From Streptomyces spiralis (GTDB lineage Bacteria > Actinomycetota > Actinomycetes > Streptomycetales > Streptomycetaceae), in assembly GCF_014654675.1 (NCBI RefSeq), contig NZ_BNBC01000024.1:16292-80291 (forward strand): a DNA stretch of 64,000 bases, given 5' to 3'. This document shows, piece by piece, positions 24,403 to 32,475 of the stretch (the stretch's first letter is position 1; the number at the start of each line of letters is the position of its first letter). The position numbers and the translations under genes are program-made. Under the pieces are notes generated by a model that saw only the letters and a program-made list of their open reading frames with translations, searched no databases and had not been told where the DNA came from.

Positions 24403-26301
24403 TCAGGAGGCCGAGCCGACCTTGGTGTCGGTGTCCTTGGTCTCCTTGACGCCCTGGGCGTCCTTGGTGCCCTTGGCGCCGGTCGCCGGGCGGGACTCCC
24501 GGCGGCGGGTGAACGCCGGCAGCGCGGGCGGGGTGAGGAAGCCCTCGGCGCGGGCGCTGGCGATACCGATGCGCGGCAGGTCGGCGCTCTTGGCGAACAG
24601 CAGGAAGCGCGGCTCCCAGACCGGCCGGTACTTGGCGTTGGCGCGGTACAGGGACTCGATCTGCCACCAGCGGGAGAAGAAGGTGAGCACCGAGCGCCAC
24701 AGCCGCAGCACCGGCCCGGCACCGAGCCGCGCCCCGCGCTCGAAGACCGACCGGAACATCGCGAAGTTCAGCGAGACCCGCCGTACGCCGATCTCTCCGG
24801 CACGCAGCAGCAGTTCGACGATCATGAACTCCATCAGGCCGTTCTCGCAGGCGCGGTCACGGCGCATCAGGTCCAGGGAGAGCCCCTGCTCGCCCCACGG
24901 CACGAAGCTGAGCAGCGCGCGCGGCTCGTCCTCGGCGTCCCGGCACTCCAGCATCACGCAGCGGCCGTCGGCTCGGTCGCCGAGCCGCCCGAGCGCCATC
25001 GAGAAGCCGCGTTCGGTGGCGCCGTCGCGCCAGCGGTCGGCGCGGTCGACGAGCAGGGCCATCTCGTCGTCGGAAATGTCCTCGTGGCGGCGGATGCGCA
25101 CGGTGTAGCCGGCCCGGCGGACCCGGTTGTGGGCCTGCCGCACGACCCGCATGGCCCGTCCGTCGAGGCTGAAGTCGGCGACGTCGACGATGGCCTCGTC
25201 GCCCAGTTCGAGGGCGTCCAGGCCGTGCCGGGCGTAGATCGTGCCGGCCTCCTCGCTGGCGCCCATGACGGCGGGCGTCCAGGCGTGCCGGCGGGCCTCG
25301 GCCAGCCAGGCGTCGATGGCGCCCGGCCAGGCCTCGGGGTCCCCGATGGGGTCGCCGGAGGCGAGGCTGACGCCGCCCACGACACGGTAGGTGACGGCGG
25401 CCTTGCCGGTCGGGGAGAAGATCGCGGCCTTGTCGCGGCGGAGCGCGAAGTAGCCGAGGGAGTCGCGTTCGCCGTGCCGGTCGAGCAGTTCGCGCAGCCG
25501 CTTCTCGTCCTCCCCGGTGAGCAGGGCACGGCCGCGGGGGGAGCGGAAGCAGGCGTACAGGACGAGGAGGAAGGTCGCCGCCGTCAGCGCGTTGATGGTG
25601 ATGTCGATCAGGCGGGGCGCGTGCACCTCCGGGACGCGGTCGGCGAGCGGGCCGACGCTGATGCCGCGCAGCAGGACGTAGACGATCTTCTTGCCGAGGG
25701 ACGCGCCGCCCTGCGCCTTGTTGGTGGCGTCGACCAGCCAGGTGCCGACGGCACCGGTGACGAGGAGGCCGGCGGCGCCGACGGCGAGGGCGAGCCGGGG
25801 GTTGGAGCGGTCGCCGATGGCGTTGAACTCGCGCCGGCCGATCACCAGCGCGGCCACGAACAGGCCGGTGAGCGTGGCGGAGAGCCAGTTGAAGAGGTGG
25901 TCCTGGAAGCGGTCCTGGGTGAGGGCGAGGACGTAGAGCGCGAAGAGCGGGCCGGCGAGCAGCAGGTTGAACACCCAGGCCGCCCGCTTCCGGCGCCGCA
26001 TCACCATGGCGAGGAACAGCGCCAGCGCGGCGGAGACCAGGCCGGCGGTGGCCAGGTACGGCGTGAAGAACTCGCCCCCGTTGTGCTCGTGGACCTCCTC
26101 GCGGAAGGGCAGCGAGAGCACCGCGACGATGTTGAGGACGGCGAGCAGCCGCAGGTACCAGACGGTGGCCGCGGCGGCCCGCTCCCGCAGCCGGGGGCCC
26201 GGCCGCAGGCCGGTCCGGGGGCCGGGGGAGGGGTCCTCGCAGCGGCGGGAGTCGCGCTGCGGGGAGAGCGGGGGGACGACGACCGATTTCTGTACGGGCA
26301 T
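24403..26301 (-). CDS. Phosphatidylglycerol lysyltransferase/synthetase (MprF-type, DUF2156)
   Basis: The roughly 632-residue protein has about six to seven N-terminal membrane segments (80-330). These are followed by a cytoplasmic DUF2156 tandem-GNAT domain (YFALRRDKAAIFSPTGKAAVTYRVVGGVSLASGDPIGD, GFSMALGRLGDRADGRCVM, LLSFVPWGEQGLSLDLMRRD, RVSLNFAMFRSVFERGARLG). This family moves lysine or alanine from tRNA to phosphatidylglycerol, lowering negative surface charge and resisting cationic peptides. The N-terminus has fewer TM segments than MprF flippases. ATG 26301 was chosen; an in-frame GTG at 26310 is equally possible. A repeated GACAG array lies upstream. Confidence 0.88.
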   Translation of the reverse strand: MPVQKSVVVPPLSPQRDSRRCEDPSPGPRTGLRPGPRLRERAAAATVWYLRLLAVLNIVAVLSLPFREEVHEHNGGEFFTPYLATAGLVSAALALFLAMVMRRRKRAAWVFNLLLAGPLFALYVLALTQDRFQDHLFNWLSATLTGLFVAALVIGRREFNAIGDRSNPRLALAVGAAGLLVTGAVGTWLVDATNKAQGGASLGKKIVYVLLRGISVGPLADRVPEVHAPRLIDITINALTAATFLLVLYACFRSPRGRALLTGEDEKRLRELLDRHGERDSLGYFALRRDKAAIFSPTGKAAVTYRVVGGVSLASGDPIGDPEAWPGAIDAWLAEARRHAWTPAVMGASEEAGTIYARHGLDALELGDEAIVDVADFSLDGRAMRVVRQAHNRVRRAGYTVRIRRHEDISDDEMALLVDRADRWRDGATERGFSMALGRLGDRADGRCVMLECRDAEDEPRALLSFVPWGEQGLSLDLMRRDRACENGLMEFMIVELLLRAGEIGVRRVSLNFAMFRSVFERGARLGAGPVLRLWRSVLTFFSRWWQIESLYRANAKYRPVWEPRFLLFAKSADLPRIGIASARAEGFLTPPALPAFTRRRESRPATGAKGTKDAQGVKETKDTDTKVGSAS

Positions 26302-26357
26302 GGGTGACACGTCACCTCGGAGGAGACCACCGGAACCGGCGGAAACGGGACGGGAGC

Positions 26358-26435
26358 GGACAGCGGACGGGCCGCAGGGGACAGCGGGGACAGCGGGGAC
26401 AGTGGAGAGACAGTGAGCGGACAGCGGACGGACAG
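26358..26435. repeat. GACAG repeat array upstream of the lysyl-PG synthase gene
   Basis: GGACAG (once GAGACAG) occurs seven times, at 26358, 26379, 26388, 26397, about 26408, 26419 and 26430. Spacings are 21, 9, 9 and then about 11 bp. The 11-bp phase is one helical turn, so the array could be a multi-site operator for an OmpR-type regulator, or slippage-derived DNA. Confidence 0.55.
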
Positions 26436-26489
26436 CCAGGGGACGGCTCCACTGTTCCGGTAAAAGGTAAGGAGCGGGGGTACGGGCCC

Positions 26490-26861
26490 TTACCCGCCGG
26501 AGACGGGGGCGGGACCGCTGTCGGCGGAGGTGGGGTTGCCCTCGGAGATCTGGGACCCGCCGCCGTCGGTGCTTCCGTCGTCGTGCGCCTCGCGTCTGCG
26601 GGACGCCGTCAGCAGCCACGCCAGGTTGCCCGCCGCCGCGCCGGCCGCCACCGTGGCCGCGATCACCCCGGCCGTGGCGAAACCGTCGTCGAACAGATGC
26701 GGCCGCTGGTCGAGGCTGTGCAGCCCGAAGCCGCACAGCTGGTACACGCCGACGGCCGCGATGGTGAGACTCACCACGAGCACGGCGACGGTCGGCCGGA
26801 GCCCGCCCTCCGTCTTCTCACCTGGCGACGGGACCGGTCCCGAACAATGCGCTTCCTGCAT
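26490..26861 (-). CDS. Small two-TM membrane protein
   Basis: ATG 26861 has GGGGGA 3 bases upstream. The 123-residue product has two hydrophobic segments, about 23-45 (TVAVLVVSLTIAAVGVYQLCGF) and 60-85 (FATAGVIAATVAAGAAAGNLAWLL). A polar Ser/Gly/Asp-rich C-terminal tail follows. It is on the same strand as the lysyl-PG synthase gene, 188 bases upstream of it. I do not recognise a family. Codon use is typical of the region. Confidence 0.65.
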   Translation of the reverse strand: MQEAHCSGPVPSPGEKTEGGLRPTVAVLVVSLTIAAVGVYQLCGFGLHSLDQRPHLFDDGFATAGVIAATVAAGAAAGNLAWLLTASRRREAHDDGSTDGGGSQISEGNPTSADSGPAPVSGG

Positions 26862-27031
26862 GGATCCCCCGTGGACGGTTGGACGGCGAGCCGGACCCTA
26901 CAGTATGTAGTGCCCCACCGTCGGGCGAAACCGGCCGCCGCCACTCGGACATGCGTTCAGGCCGACCCGCGCACGCTCGCTCTTGTCCACGCCTTCGAGG
27001 AAGGCGACCTGCCGCGACGCCCGGGGGCGCG

Positions 27032-27934
27032 TCACGCAGACGGCGGCCTGACCCCGAGCACGTCGAGCATCGCCCGGGTCGCCGGGCTGGGATTGAACCG
27101 GCTCCACGCCAGATACTCGGCGCGGTGCGGTCCGTCGGTCACCGGAACCAGTGCCAGTCGGGGGTCGTCGGCGGCCAGCGGGCGGATGAACGCCGACGGC
27201 AGCAGCGCGACACCGAGCCCGCGCGCGATCAGCCGGGTGATCAGCTCGACGACACCGGTCTCGTAGGCGACCTCGCGGGCCAGGCCCGCGGCGGCGAACG
27301 CCTGGTCGGACTGGGCCCGGGCGGGTGTCCCGGCCACGAAGTCCACGAACGGCTCCTCGGCGATCTCCCGCAGCGTGAGCCGGGAGGCGCCCGCGAGCCG
27401 GTGCCCGGCCGGCACCACCAGGACGTGCCGGTCGTGATCGAGGACGACGCTCTCCACACCGGAAGGCCGTTCGCCCTCCGGCAGCCCGAGGAAGGCGATG
27501 TCCAGGTCGCCGCCCCGGATCGCCGTCACCAGTTCGTCGCTGCGTCCGGAGCGGAGCAGGACGTGGACGTCCGGATGCCGGGCGCGGTACCGCTGGAGCA
27601 GCTCGGGTACGTCGACGGCGGCCGTGGTCATGATCACGCCGACGGCGAGCCGGCCGCGCACCACGCCGGCCGCGGCGGCGGCATCGGCGGCCGCGCGATC
27701 GGCGGCGGCCAGGCACTCCCGCGCACCGGCGAGGAACGCCGCCCCCGCGCTGGTCAGCTCGACGCGGCGGCTGGACCGGGCGAACAGCCGGACCCCGAGC
27801 TCCCGTTCCAGCCCGGCGATCCGGTGGCTGAGCGACGACTGCACCACGCAGCAGCGCTCCGCGGCACGGGTGAAGTTACGGGTTTCGGCGACGGCGACGA
27901 CGTACCGCATCTGCTGGAGATCCACGGCATCCAT
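27032..27934 (-). CDS. LysR-family transcriptional regulator
   Basis: The 300-residue regulator starts MDAVDLQQMRYVVAVAETRNFTRAAE and continues with a LysR HTH (CCVVQSSLSHRIAGLERELGVRLFARS). An effector domain covers about 92-295 (GRLAVGVIMTTAAVDVPELL). It is divergent from an EamA exporter gene with 70 bases between starts and is the likely controller of it. A palindrome (AAGCATGCTT) lies in that gap. The inducer is unknown. Confidence 0.92.
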   Translation of the reverse strand: MDAVDLQQMRYVVAVAETRNFTRAAERCCVVQSSLSHRIAGLERELGVRLFARSSRRVELTSAGAAFLAGARECLAAADRAAADAAAAAGVVRGRLAVGVIMTTAAVDVPELLQRYRARHPDVHVLLRSGRSDELVTAIRGGDLDIAFLGLPEGERPSGVESVVLDHDRHVLVVPAGHRLAGASRLTLREIAEEPFVDFVAGTPARAQSDQAFAAAGLAREVAYETGVVELITRLIARGLGVALLPSAFIRPLAADDPRLALVPVTDGPHRAEYLAWSRFNPSPATRAMLDVLGVRPPSA

Positions 27935-27959
27935 CGTCGTCCTTCATTGCTGCCATGAC

Positions 27960-27969
27960 AAGCATGCTT
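27960..27969. promoter_or_regulatory. Palindrome in LysR/EamA divergent region
   Basis: AAGCATGCTT is a perfect 10-bp palindrome, AT-richer than its surroundings, located 26 bases from the LysR start and 36 from the EamA start. It is a candidate LysR operator. Confidence 0.4.
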
Positions 27970-28004
27970 TGCATTCATGATGGGCGCGGCCGAGACTTCC
28001 TCAC

Positions 28005-28970
28005 ATGCATGGCCTGACCGAGCGATCACCGGCCCCGACAAGGGCGTCGTACGCACCGCGGGTGGCGATGGGGACCGTCGCACTGACCGCACTCGCCCCT
28101 GCCTCCTGGGGCACCACGTACGCCGTGACCACCGAACTGCTGCCGCCCGGGCATCCGCTGTTCGCCGGGCTGATGCGCGCCCTGCCCGCCGGGCTGCTCG
28201 CCCTGGCGGTCACCCGGGTGCTCCCGCGCGGGGACTGGTGGTGGAAGGCCGCCGTCCTCGGCGTGCTCAACATCGGAGCCTTCTTCCCACTGCTGTTCCT
28301 GGCGGCGGAACGGCTCCCCGGCGGAGTCGCCGCCACCCTCGGCGCCACCCAGCCGCTGCTGGTGGCCGGGCTGGCCATCGCGGTGCTCCGCGAGCGGCCG
28401 ACGGCCTGGCGATGGATCTCGGGTGTGGTCGGCGTGGCCGGCGTCGGACTCGTCGTGCTCGGTCCCACGGCCCACCTGGACGCCGTCGGGGTGCTCGCCG
28501 CCCTCGGCGGTACGGCCACCATGGCCGGCGGCGTCGTCCTCACCAAGCGCTGGGGCCGCCCCGAGGGGGTCGGTCCCCTCACCCTGACCGGCTGGCAACT
28601 GACGGCGGGCGGCCTGCTGCTGCTCCCGCTCACCCTCGCGATCGAGGGCGTGCCGCAGCGGATCGACGCCGGTGCGATCGGCGGCTACCTGTGGCTCGGC
28701 AGCATGGGCGGGTTGATCGCGTACACGCTCTGGTTCCGCGGCATCGGAAGGCTGCCGGTCGGCGCGTCCGCACCGCTGGTGCTGCTGTCCCCGCTGGTCG
28801 CGACCGTGGTCGGCATCGCGCTGGGCGAGTCGCTGAGCCTGTCGCAGACCACCGGTTTCGTCCTCGCCCTGGCGGCCCTGCTCGCCGCGCAGCTCAACCC
28901 CCACCGGCTGCAGCGAATACATGACCTGTACCGGAGCACATGCGCGAAATATGTGGACGAATTCGGCTGA
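28005..28970 (+). CDS. EamA/DMT-family exporter
   Basis: The 321-residue protein has ten hydrophobic segments in two EamA repeats (about 22-150 and 160-300), for example APASWGTTYAVTTELLPPGHPLFAGLMRALPAGLLAL in the first. This matches the drug/metabolite transporter superfamily (RhaT/YdcZ-like), which exports amino acids and small metabolites. Start ATG 28005 lacks a clear RBS. The internal ATG at 28068 (MGTVALTALAP) is a possible alternative. It pairs divergently with the LysR gene. The C-terminus (IHDLYRSTCAKYVDEFG) extends past the usual family end. Confidence 0.87.
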   Translation: MHGLTERSPAPTRASYAPRVAMGTVALTALAPASWGTTYAVTTELLPPGHPLFAGLMRALPAGLLALAVTRVLPRGDWWWKAAVLGVLNIGAFFPLLFLAAERLPGGVAATLGATQPLLVAGLAIAVLRERPTAWRWISGVVGVAGVGLVVLGPTAHLDAVGVLAALGGTATMAGGVVLTKRWGRPEGVGPLTLTGWQLTAGGLLLLPLTLAIEGVPQRIDAGAIGGYLWLGSMGGLIAYTLWFRGIGRLPVGASAPLVLLSPLVATVVGIALGESLSLSQTTGFVLALAALLAAQLNPHRLQRIHDLYRSTCAKYVDEFG

Positions 28971-29006
28971 ATCCATATGGCCGGTGGTATTCCGGGCAGA
29001 GCGTGG

Positions 29007-29717
29007 TCACTGCGGCAGAGCGGCGGACGGTGCTCCCTCGGACGCCCTGGTGCCTTCGGGTAGAGGAACCACGGTTCCTTCCCGGTCGGGACGGATGATG
29101 ACTTCGCTGCCCAACGGGACGAATCCGGCGGCGAGGAAGCTTCGCAAGGAGCGCGCGTTGCCCGGGGAAACAGCGGCGAAGACCGGCTGCCCCTGCGGGA
29201 CGAGTGCGAGGGCGTCGATCAGCAGGCTGCGTCCGCGCCCTTGCTCCCGGCCCTCGGGACGATGCAGTTCGATACCGAGTTCCAGGCGTCCGGCGAGGCC
29301 CTGGGCGAGGGTGATCAGGCCGCGTTCGTCGCCGTACACCCGGACTTCGCGGCGGAGTTCTCGCGCGTGCAGGACGCGCGGATGCTCCTCCTGTCCACGC
29401 AGCTGTTGAAGTCGCGGCGGGCCGCCGGTCCCACGCGCTGCCAGCGTGACGTCGATGACGCCGATCCATCCTCGGGCACCTGCGAGATGGCGCAGGAAGT
29501 CCGGCGTGAGAGAACCGCCGAAACCGTCAGGGCCGGCATGGCGGACGCACTGGGCGGGCAGCGAGGTGGCGACCACCGCGTGCCCGGTGAAGGCGACCGA
29601 GCACTCCAGCCCGCCGGGCAGCGCCGGCATCACGGTGACCTGGCCGTCCACCGGCGGGAATCGCCCCTCGCAGGCTTCCAGAAAGCAGCCGAGAAGAGGG
29701 TGGGGACCACCGTTCAC
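29007..29717 (-). CDS. GNAT-like acetyltransferase (divergent)
   Basis: The 236-residue protein shows a weak GNAT layout. HAVVATSLPAQCVRHAGPDGFGGSLTPDFL is in the first half, and a recognisable acetyl-CoA-side end reads GRGRSLLIDALALVPQGQPVFAAVSPGNARSLRSFLAAGFVPLG. Motif A (RGRSLL) fits Q/RxxGxG/A only loosely. The start GTG overlaps the TGA of the upstream hydrolase gene by 4 bases (GTGA), so translation is coupled. It may acetylate a product related to the hydrolase. Function is not otherwise assignable. Confidence 0.7.
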   Translation of the reverse strand: MNGGPHPLLGCFLEACEGRFPPVDGQVTVMPALPGGLECSVAFTGHAVVATSLPAQCVRHAGPDGFGGSLTPDFLRHLAGARGWIGVIDVTLAARGTGGPPRLQQLRGQEEHPRVLHARELRREVRVYGDERGLITLAQGLAGRLELGIELHRPEGREQGRGRSLLIDALALVPQGQPVFAAVSPGNARSLRSFLAAGFVPLGSEVIIRPDREGTVVPLPEGTRASEGAPSAALPQ

Positions 29718-30526
29718 CGGGAAGCCACCTGCTGGGCGAGGAAGTCGAGCAGAACGGTGTTGAACTGCTCGGGTCGCTCGGCGCCAGGCAGATGCCCGGC
29801 TTTGTCGATGACCCTCAGCACCGCATGCGGAACGTGGCGCTGGATCTCCTGGGCCTCGCCGAGCGGCGTGTAGACGTCGTCGGCTCCGACGACGATCAGG
29901 ACGGGGGCGTCGACACCTGTCAGGGTGGGCCGGTAGTCCGGCCGTTCCGCGCGGCCGCGCAGTGCGGCGGCGGCTCCGCGTGGATCGGTGGAACGCATCA
30001 TGCCCAGCACCTGCTCGGCGACTTCGGGCAGTGCGGTGACGTTGTACGCGGCGAGCATCTTGTCGATGACGTCGCGGGCGTACCCGTCCATGCCCTCGGC
30101 CAGCAGGCGGTCGGCCAGCCGATTGCGGAAGGCCTTGCCCTCCTCGGTCTCCGCCGGCGCCGACGTGTCGGACAGGACCAGCGCCCGCACGCGCTGACCG
30201 TACTGGCGCTGGAACTCCATGGTGATCTGCCCGCCCATCGACACCCCGCCGATCACGGCCTGCTCGATGCCCAGATGGTCCAGGAGCGCAGCGATGTCAT
30301 CGGCGAAGTCGGACAGGTACACCGTGCCCGCGGTCACGTCGCTCTCGCCGTAGCCGCGCAGATCGGGCGTGATCACCCGATAGCCCGCGTCCGTCAACGC
30401 GGTGACCTGGGGAGCCCACAGCGAGCGGTTGAAAGGGTGACCATGGACCAGGACGACGGCAACCCCATGCGAAGGACCGACATCGTCGTAGTGGAGTGCG
30501 GCGCCACGAACCGTTATCCGGGTCAT
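29714..30526 (-). CDS. Alpha/beta hydrolase
   Basis: ATG 30526 (MTRITVRGAALHYDD) gives 270 residues. The fold shows the oxyanion HG motif VLVHGHPFNRSLW (about 27-38), nucleophile elbow GVSMGG with S96, acid in VVGADDVYTPL, and His in DKAGHLPG (about 248). It resembles haloperoxidase/3-oxoadipate enol-lactonase-like hydrolases. Substrate is unknown. It is followed by a translationally coupled GNAT gene. The RBS is weak. An open upstream extension of 41 residues is not family-like. Confidence 0.9.
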   Translation of the reverse strand: MTRITVRGAALHYDDVGPSHGVAVVLVHGHPFNRSLWAPQVTALTDAGYRVITPDLRGYGESDVTAGTVYLSDFADDIAALLDHLGIEQAVIGGVSMGGQITMEFQRQYGQRVRALVLSDTSAPAETEEGKAFRNRLADRLLAEGMDGYARDVIDKMLAAYNVTALPEVAEQVLGMMRSTDPRGAAAALRGRAERPDYRPTLTGVDAPVLIVVGADDVYTPLGEAQEIQRHVPHAVLRVIDKAGHLPGAERPEQFNTVLLDFLAQQVASR

Positions 30527-30870
30527 GGGCTTGCACTGTAACTTCGTGGTCACCCGGCCAACAGAGCGATCTTGGATGGTGGGACAACCCGAGGCGGGGA
30601 TCGGAGCGCAATCACTGCGGGTGGCACCCCAGCCCCAGGCGAAACCCATATGCCCTCAACGTGCCCTGGCCGCCTGGCGCACCGGGGCTCGCCGGGCCGA
30701 GCATCGGTCGCTCGGCCCGGCGAGCCCCGGTGCCAAGTGGTCCGGCGCGGAGTTGAGAATTCCGACCCGCACACGCCTCGCGGATGCCGGTGCTGGAAAC
30801 GGCACGCACCGAGGAGCCGTTCGGCGGGCCCCGGGACACCAAGCGGCCCCGGAGGCTCGCCGCGTGCACC
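30527..30870. other. Intergenic region without a supported gene
   Basis: This 344-base stretch holds the promoter side of the hydrolase gene and a 24-bp perfect inverted repeat (30679-30733). Reading frames here are short shadows without RBS or recognisable sequence. Confidence 0.5.
30679..30733. repeat. Perfect 24-bp inverted repeat
   Basis: The left arm (30679-30702, starting GCACCGGGGCTCG) and right arm (30710-30733) are exact reverse complements around a 7-base ATCGGTC loop. Imperfect pairing can extend outward (TGGC/GCCA). It lies 138 bases past the MFS stop on the minus strand, so it may be a strong terminator, or a small repeat element. Confidence 0.75.
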
Positions 30871-32460
30871 TCACCCCGTGGTCAGGACGGTCCGCTCCGT
30901 ACCGTCGTCCGCCGGCGCCCCGTTCTCCTGTGTCGTACGCCCCCGCAGCGCCGTCACGACCAGCAGTGCCGAGAACAGGGCGGCCGAGCCGCACACCACG
31001 AATCCGATGGCGTAGCCGTGACCGAGGGCGTCGAGGGCGTAGGTGCGGGCCGCACCCGGCGGGGAGGTGGCGGGGACGGAGTTCAGGGCGAGGGGACCGC
31101 CCTCCTTCAGCACCTCGTGCGCCGCCGCCTTCGACTCGGCGTTCAGGGACGGCGAGGTGGCCAGTGACGAAGTCACCCGGGATGCTGCCTGGCTCAGCGC
31201 GACCGCGCCGATGACCGCGGGCCCGAGGGTGAAGCCGAAGTCGCGCAGCAGGTTGGTCGCCGCGCTCGCCATGCCGGCCAGTGGTAGCGGCACGGTGTTG
31301 ACGGCGGTCGCGGTGATGGACGACACCGTGAAGGCGAAGCCGATGCCGACCAGGCCGAGCGGCAGGATCAGCGCGGTGAGGTCGCGGTCGCCGACGTCGA
31401 GCCCGGCGGCCAGAAAGTCGCCCGCGGCGATCGACGCCAGACCGGCGGTCAGGAGCGCCCGCACGGGCAGGCGGTGCAGGAGCCGGGAGGTCAGCGGGGT
31501 GAGGACCGGAGTGATGCCGTTGAGCAGCAGGAACGCGAAGGCGGTGCGCATCGGGCTCTGGTGCTGGATCGGGCCGAGCCGGATGCTCGCCGCGTAGGCC
31601 GTGCCCAGGAAGCTGAACATGCCCACGACCGCCACGGCCGACGCGATCGCAAAGGAGCGGTTGCGGAACAGGTCCAGGCGCAGGAGGGGAGAGCGGGCCC
31701 GGCTCTCGGCGGCCACGAACAGGCCGACGAACACCGCGGCGATCACGAAAGCCGCGACCACCGGGGTCGAGCCCCAGCCGTCCGTCGGCCCTTGGATGAC
31801 GGCGTACAGCAGGGCGAACAGACCGACGCAGATGGTGATCTGGCCGCCGAAGTCGAGTGAACGCCCTTCCGGCGACCGTGAGTTGGTCGCGAGCCATAGG
31901 CTCACCAGGGCGCTGAGCGCGGCCAGTACGGCCACCACCACGAACGCCGACCGCCATGAGCCGTAGGTGCCGGTGATGCCGCCGAGCAGCGGGGCGAGAA
32001 AGCCGCCCGCCGACAGGCTGGAGGCCCATACGGCGATGGCGCGGGCGCGCTGCGGACCGGCGTGCGTGCCGGCCGCGATCATGGCGAGGGACGTGGGGAA
32101 GAGAGCGGCGGCGCCGAGGCCGGCCAGCGCCTGCCCCGCCCAGAGCTGATGGATGCCGGAGGCGCTCGCCGCGACGATCTCGCCCGCGCACAGCAGTCCG
32201 GCACCGCCGACGAGGAGCTGTTTGCGGCCGAAGAGGTCTCCGAGCACGCCGAAGGAGAGTTCGAGGACGGCGACGGGCAGCAGGAACGCGTCGGAGATCC
32301 AGGTGAGTTGGGAGCCGACGGGGTGGAGGTGTTCCTGGAACAGGCCGTTCAGCGTGGCCGGGATGGCGAGCCCGATCTGGGCGAGGCAGACGGCGAGACA
32401 GCCGGCGACGAGCGTGCCGAGGGGGAGAGAACCTCGCGGTGCGGCGGATGCGTCGGACAT
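30871..32460 (-). CDS. MFS drug exporter, DHA2 (14-TM) type
   Basis: The 529-residue protein has about 14 hydrophobic segments and EmrB/QacA-type signatures: LTWISDAFLLPVAVLELSFGVLGDLFGRKQLLVGG (motif A region) and GQALAGLGAAALFPTSLAMIAAG (motif C region). These proton-coupled pumps export drugs or lipids. It is 15 bases downstream of a secreted hydrolase gene and shares its promoter. A hydrophilic insertion near 450-480 precedes the last membrane segment. Confidence 0.92.
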   Translation of the reverse strand: MSDASAAPRGSLPLGTLVAGCLAVCLAQIGLAIPATLNGLFQEHLHPVGSQLTWISDAFLLPVAVLELSFGVLGDLFGRKQLLVGGAGLLCAGEIVAASASGIHQLWAGQALAGLGAAALFPTSLAMIAAGTHAGPQRARAIAVWASSLSAGGFLAPLLGGITGTYGSWRSAFVVVAVLAALSALVSLWLATNSRSPEGRSLDFGGQITICVGLFALLYAVIQGPTDGWGSTPVVAAFVIAAVFVGLFVAAESRARSPLLRLDLFRNRSFAIASAVAVVGMFSFLGTAYAASIRLGPIQHQSPMRTAFAFLLLNGITPVLTPLTSRLLHRLPVRALLTAGLASIAAGDFLAAGLDVGDRDLTALILPLGLVGIGFAFTVSSITATAVNTVPLPLAGMASAATNLLRDFGFTLGPAVIGAVALSQAASRVTSSLATSPSLNAESKAAAHEVLKEGGPLALNSVPATSPPGAARTYALDALGHGYAIGFVVCGSAALFSALLVVTALRGRTTQENGAPADDGTERTVLTTG

Positions 32461-32475
32461 GAGAGGGTCCCAACG

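Noticed and set aside
26358..26435. CRISPR array
   Set aside because: The repeated unit is only about 6 bp with 9-21 bp periods. Repeats and spacers of CRISPR size are absent and there are no cas genes.
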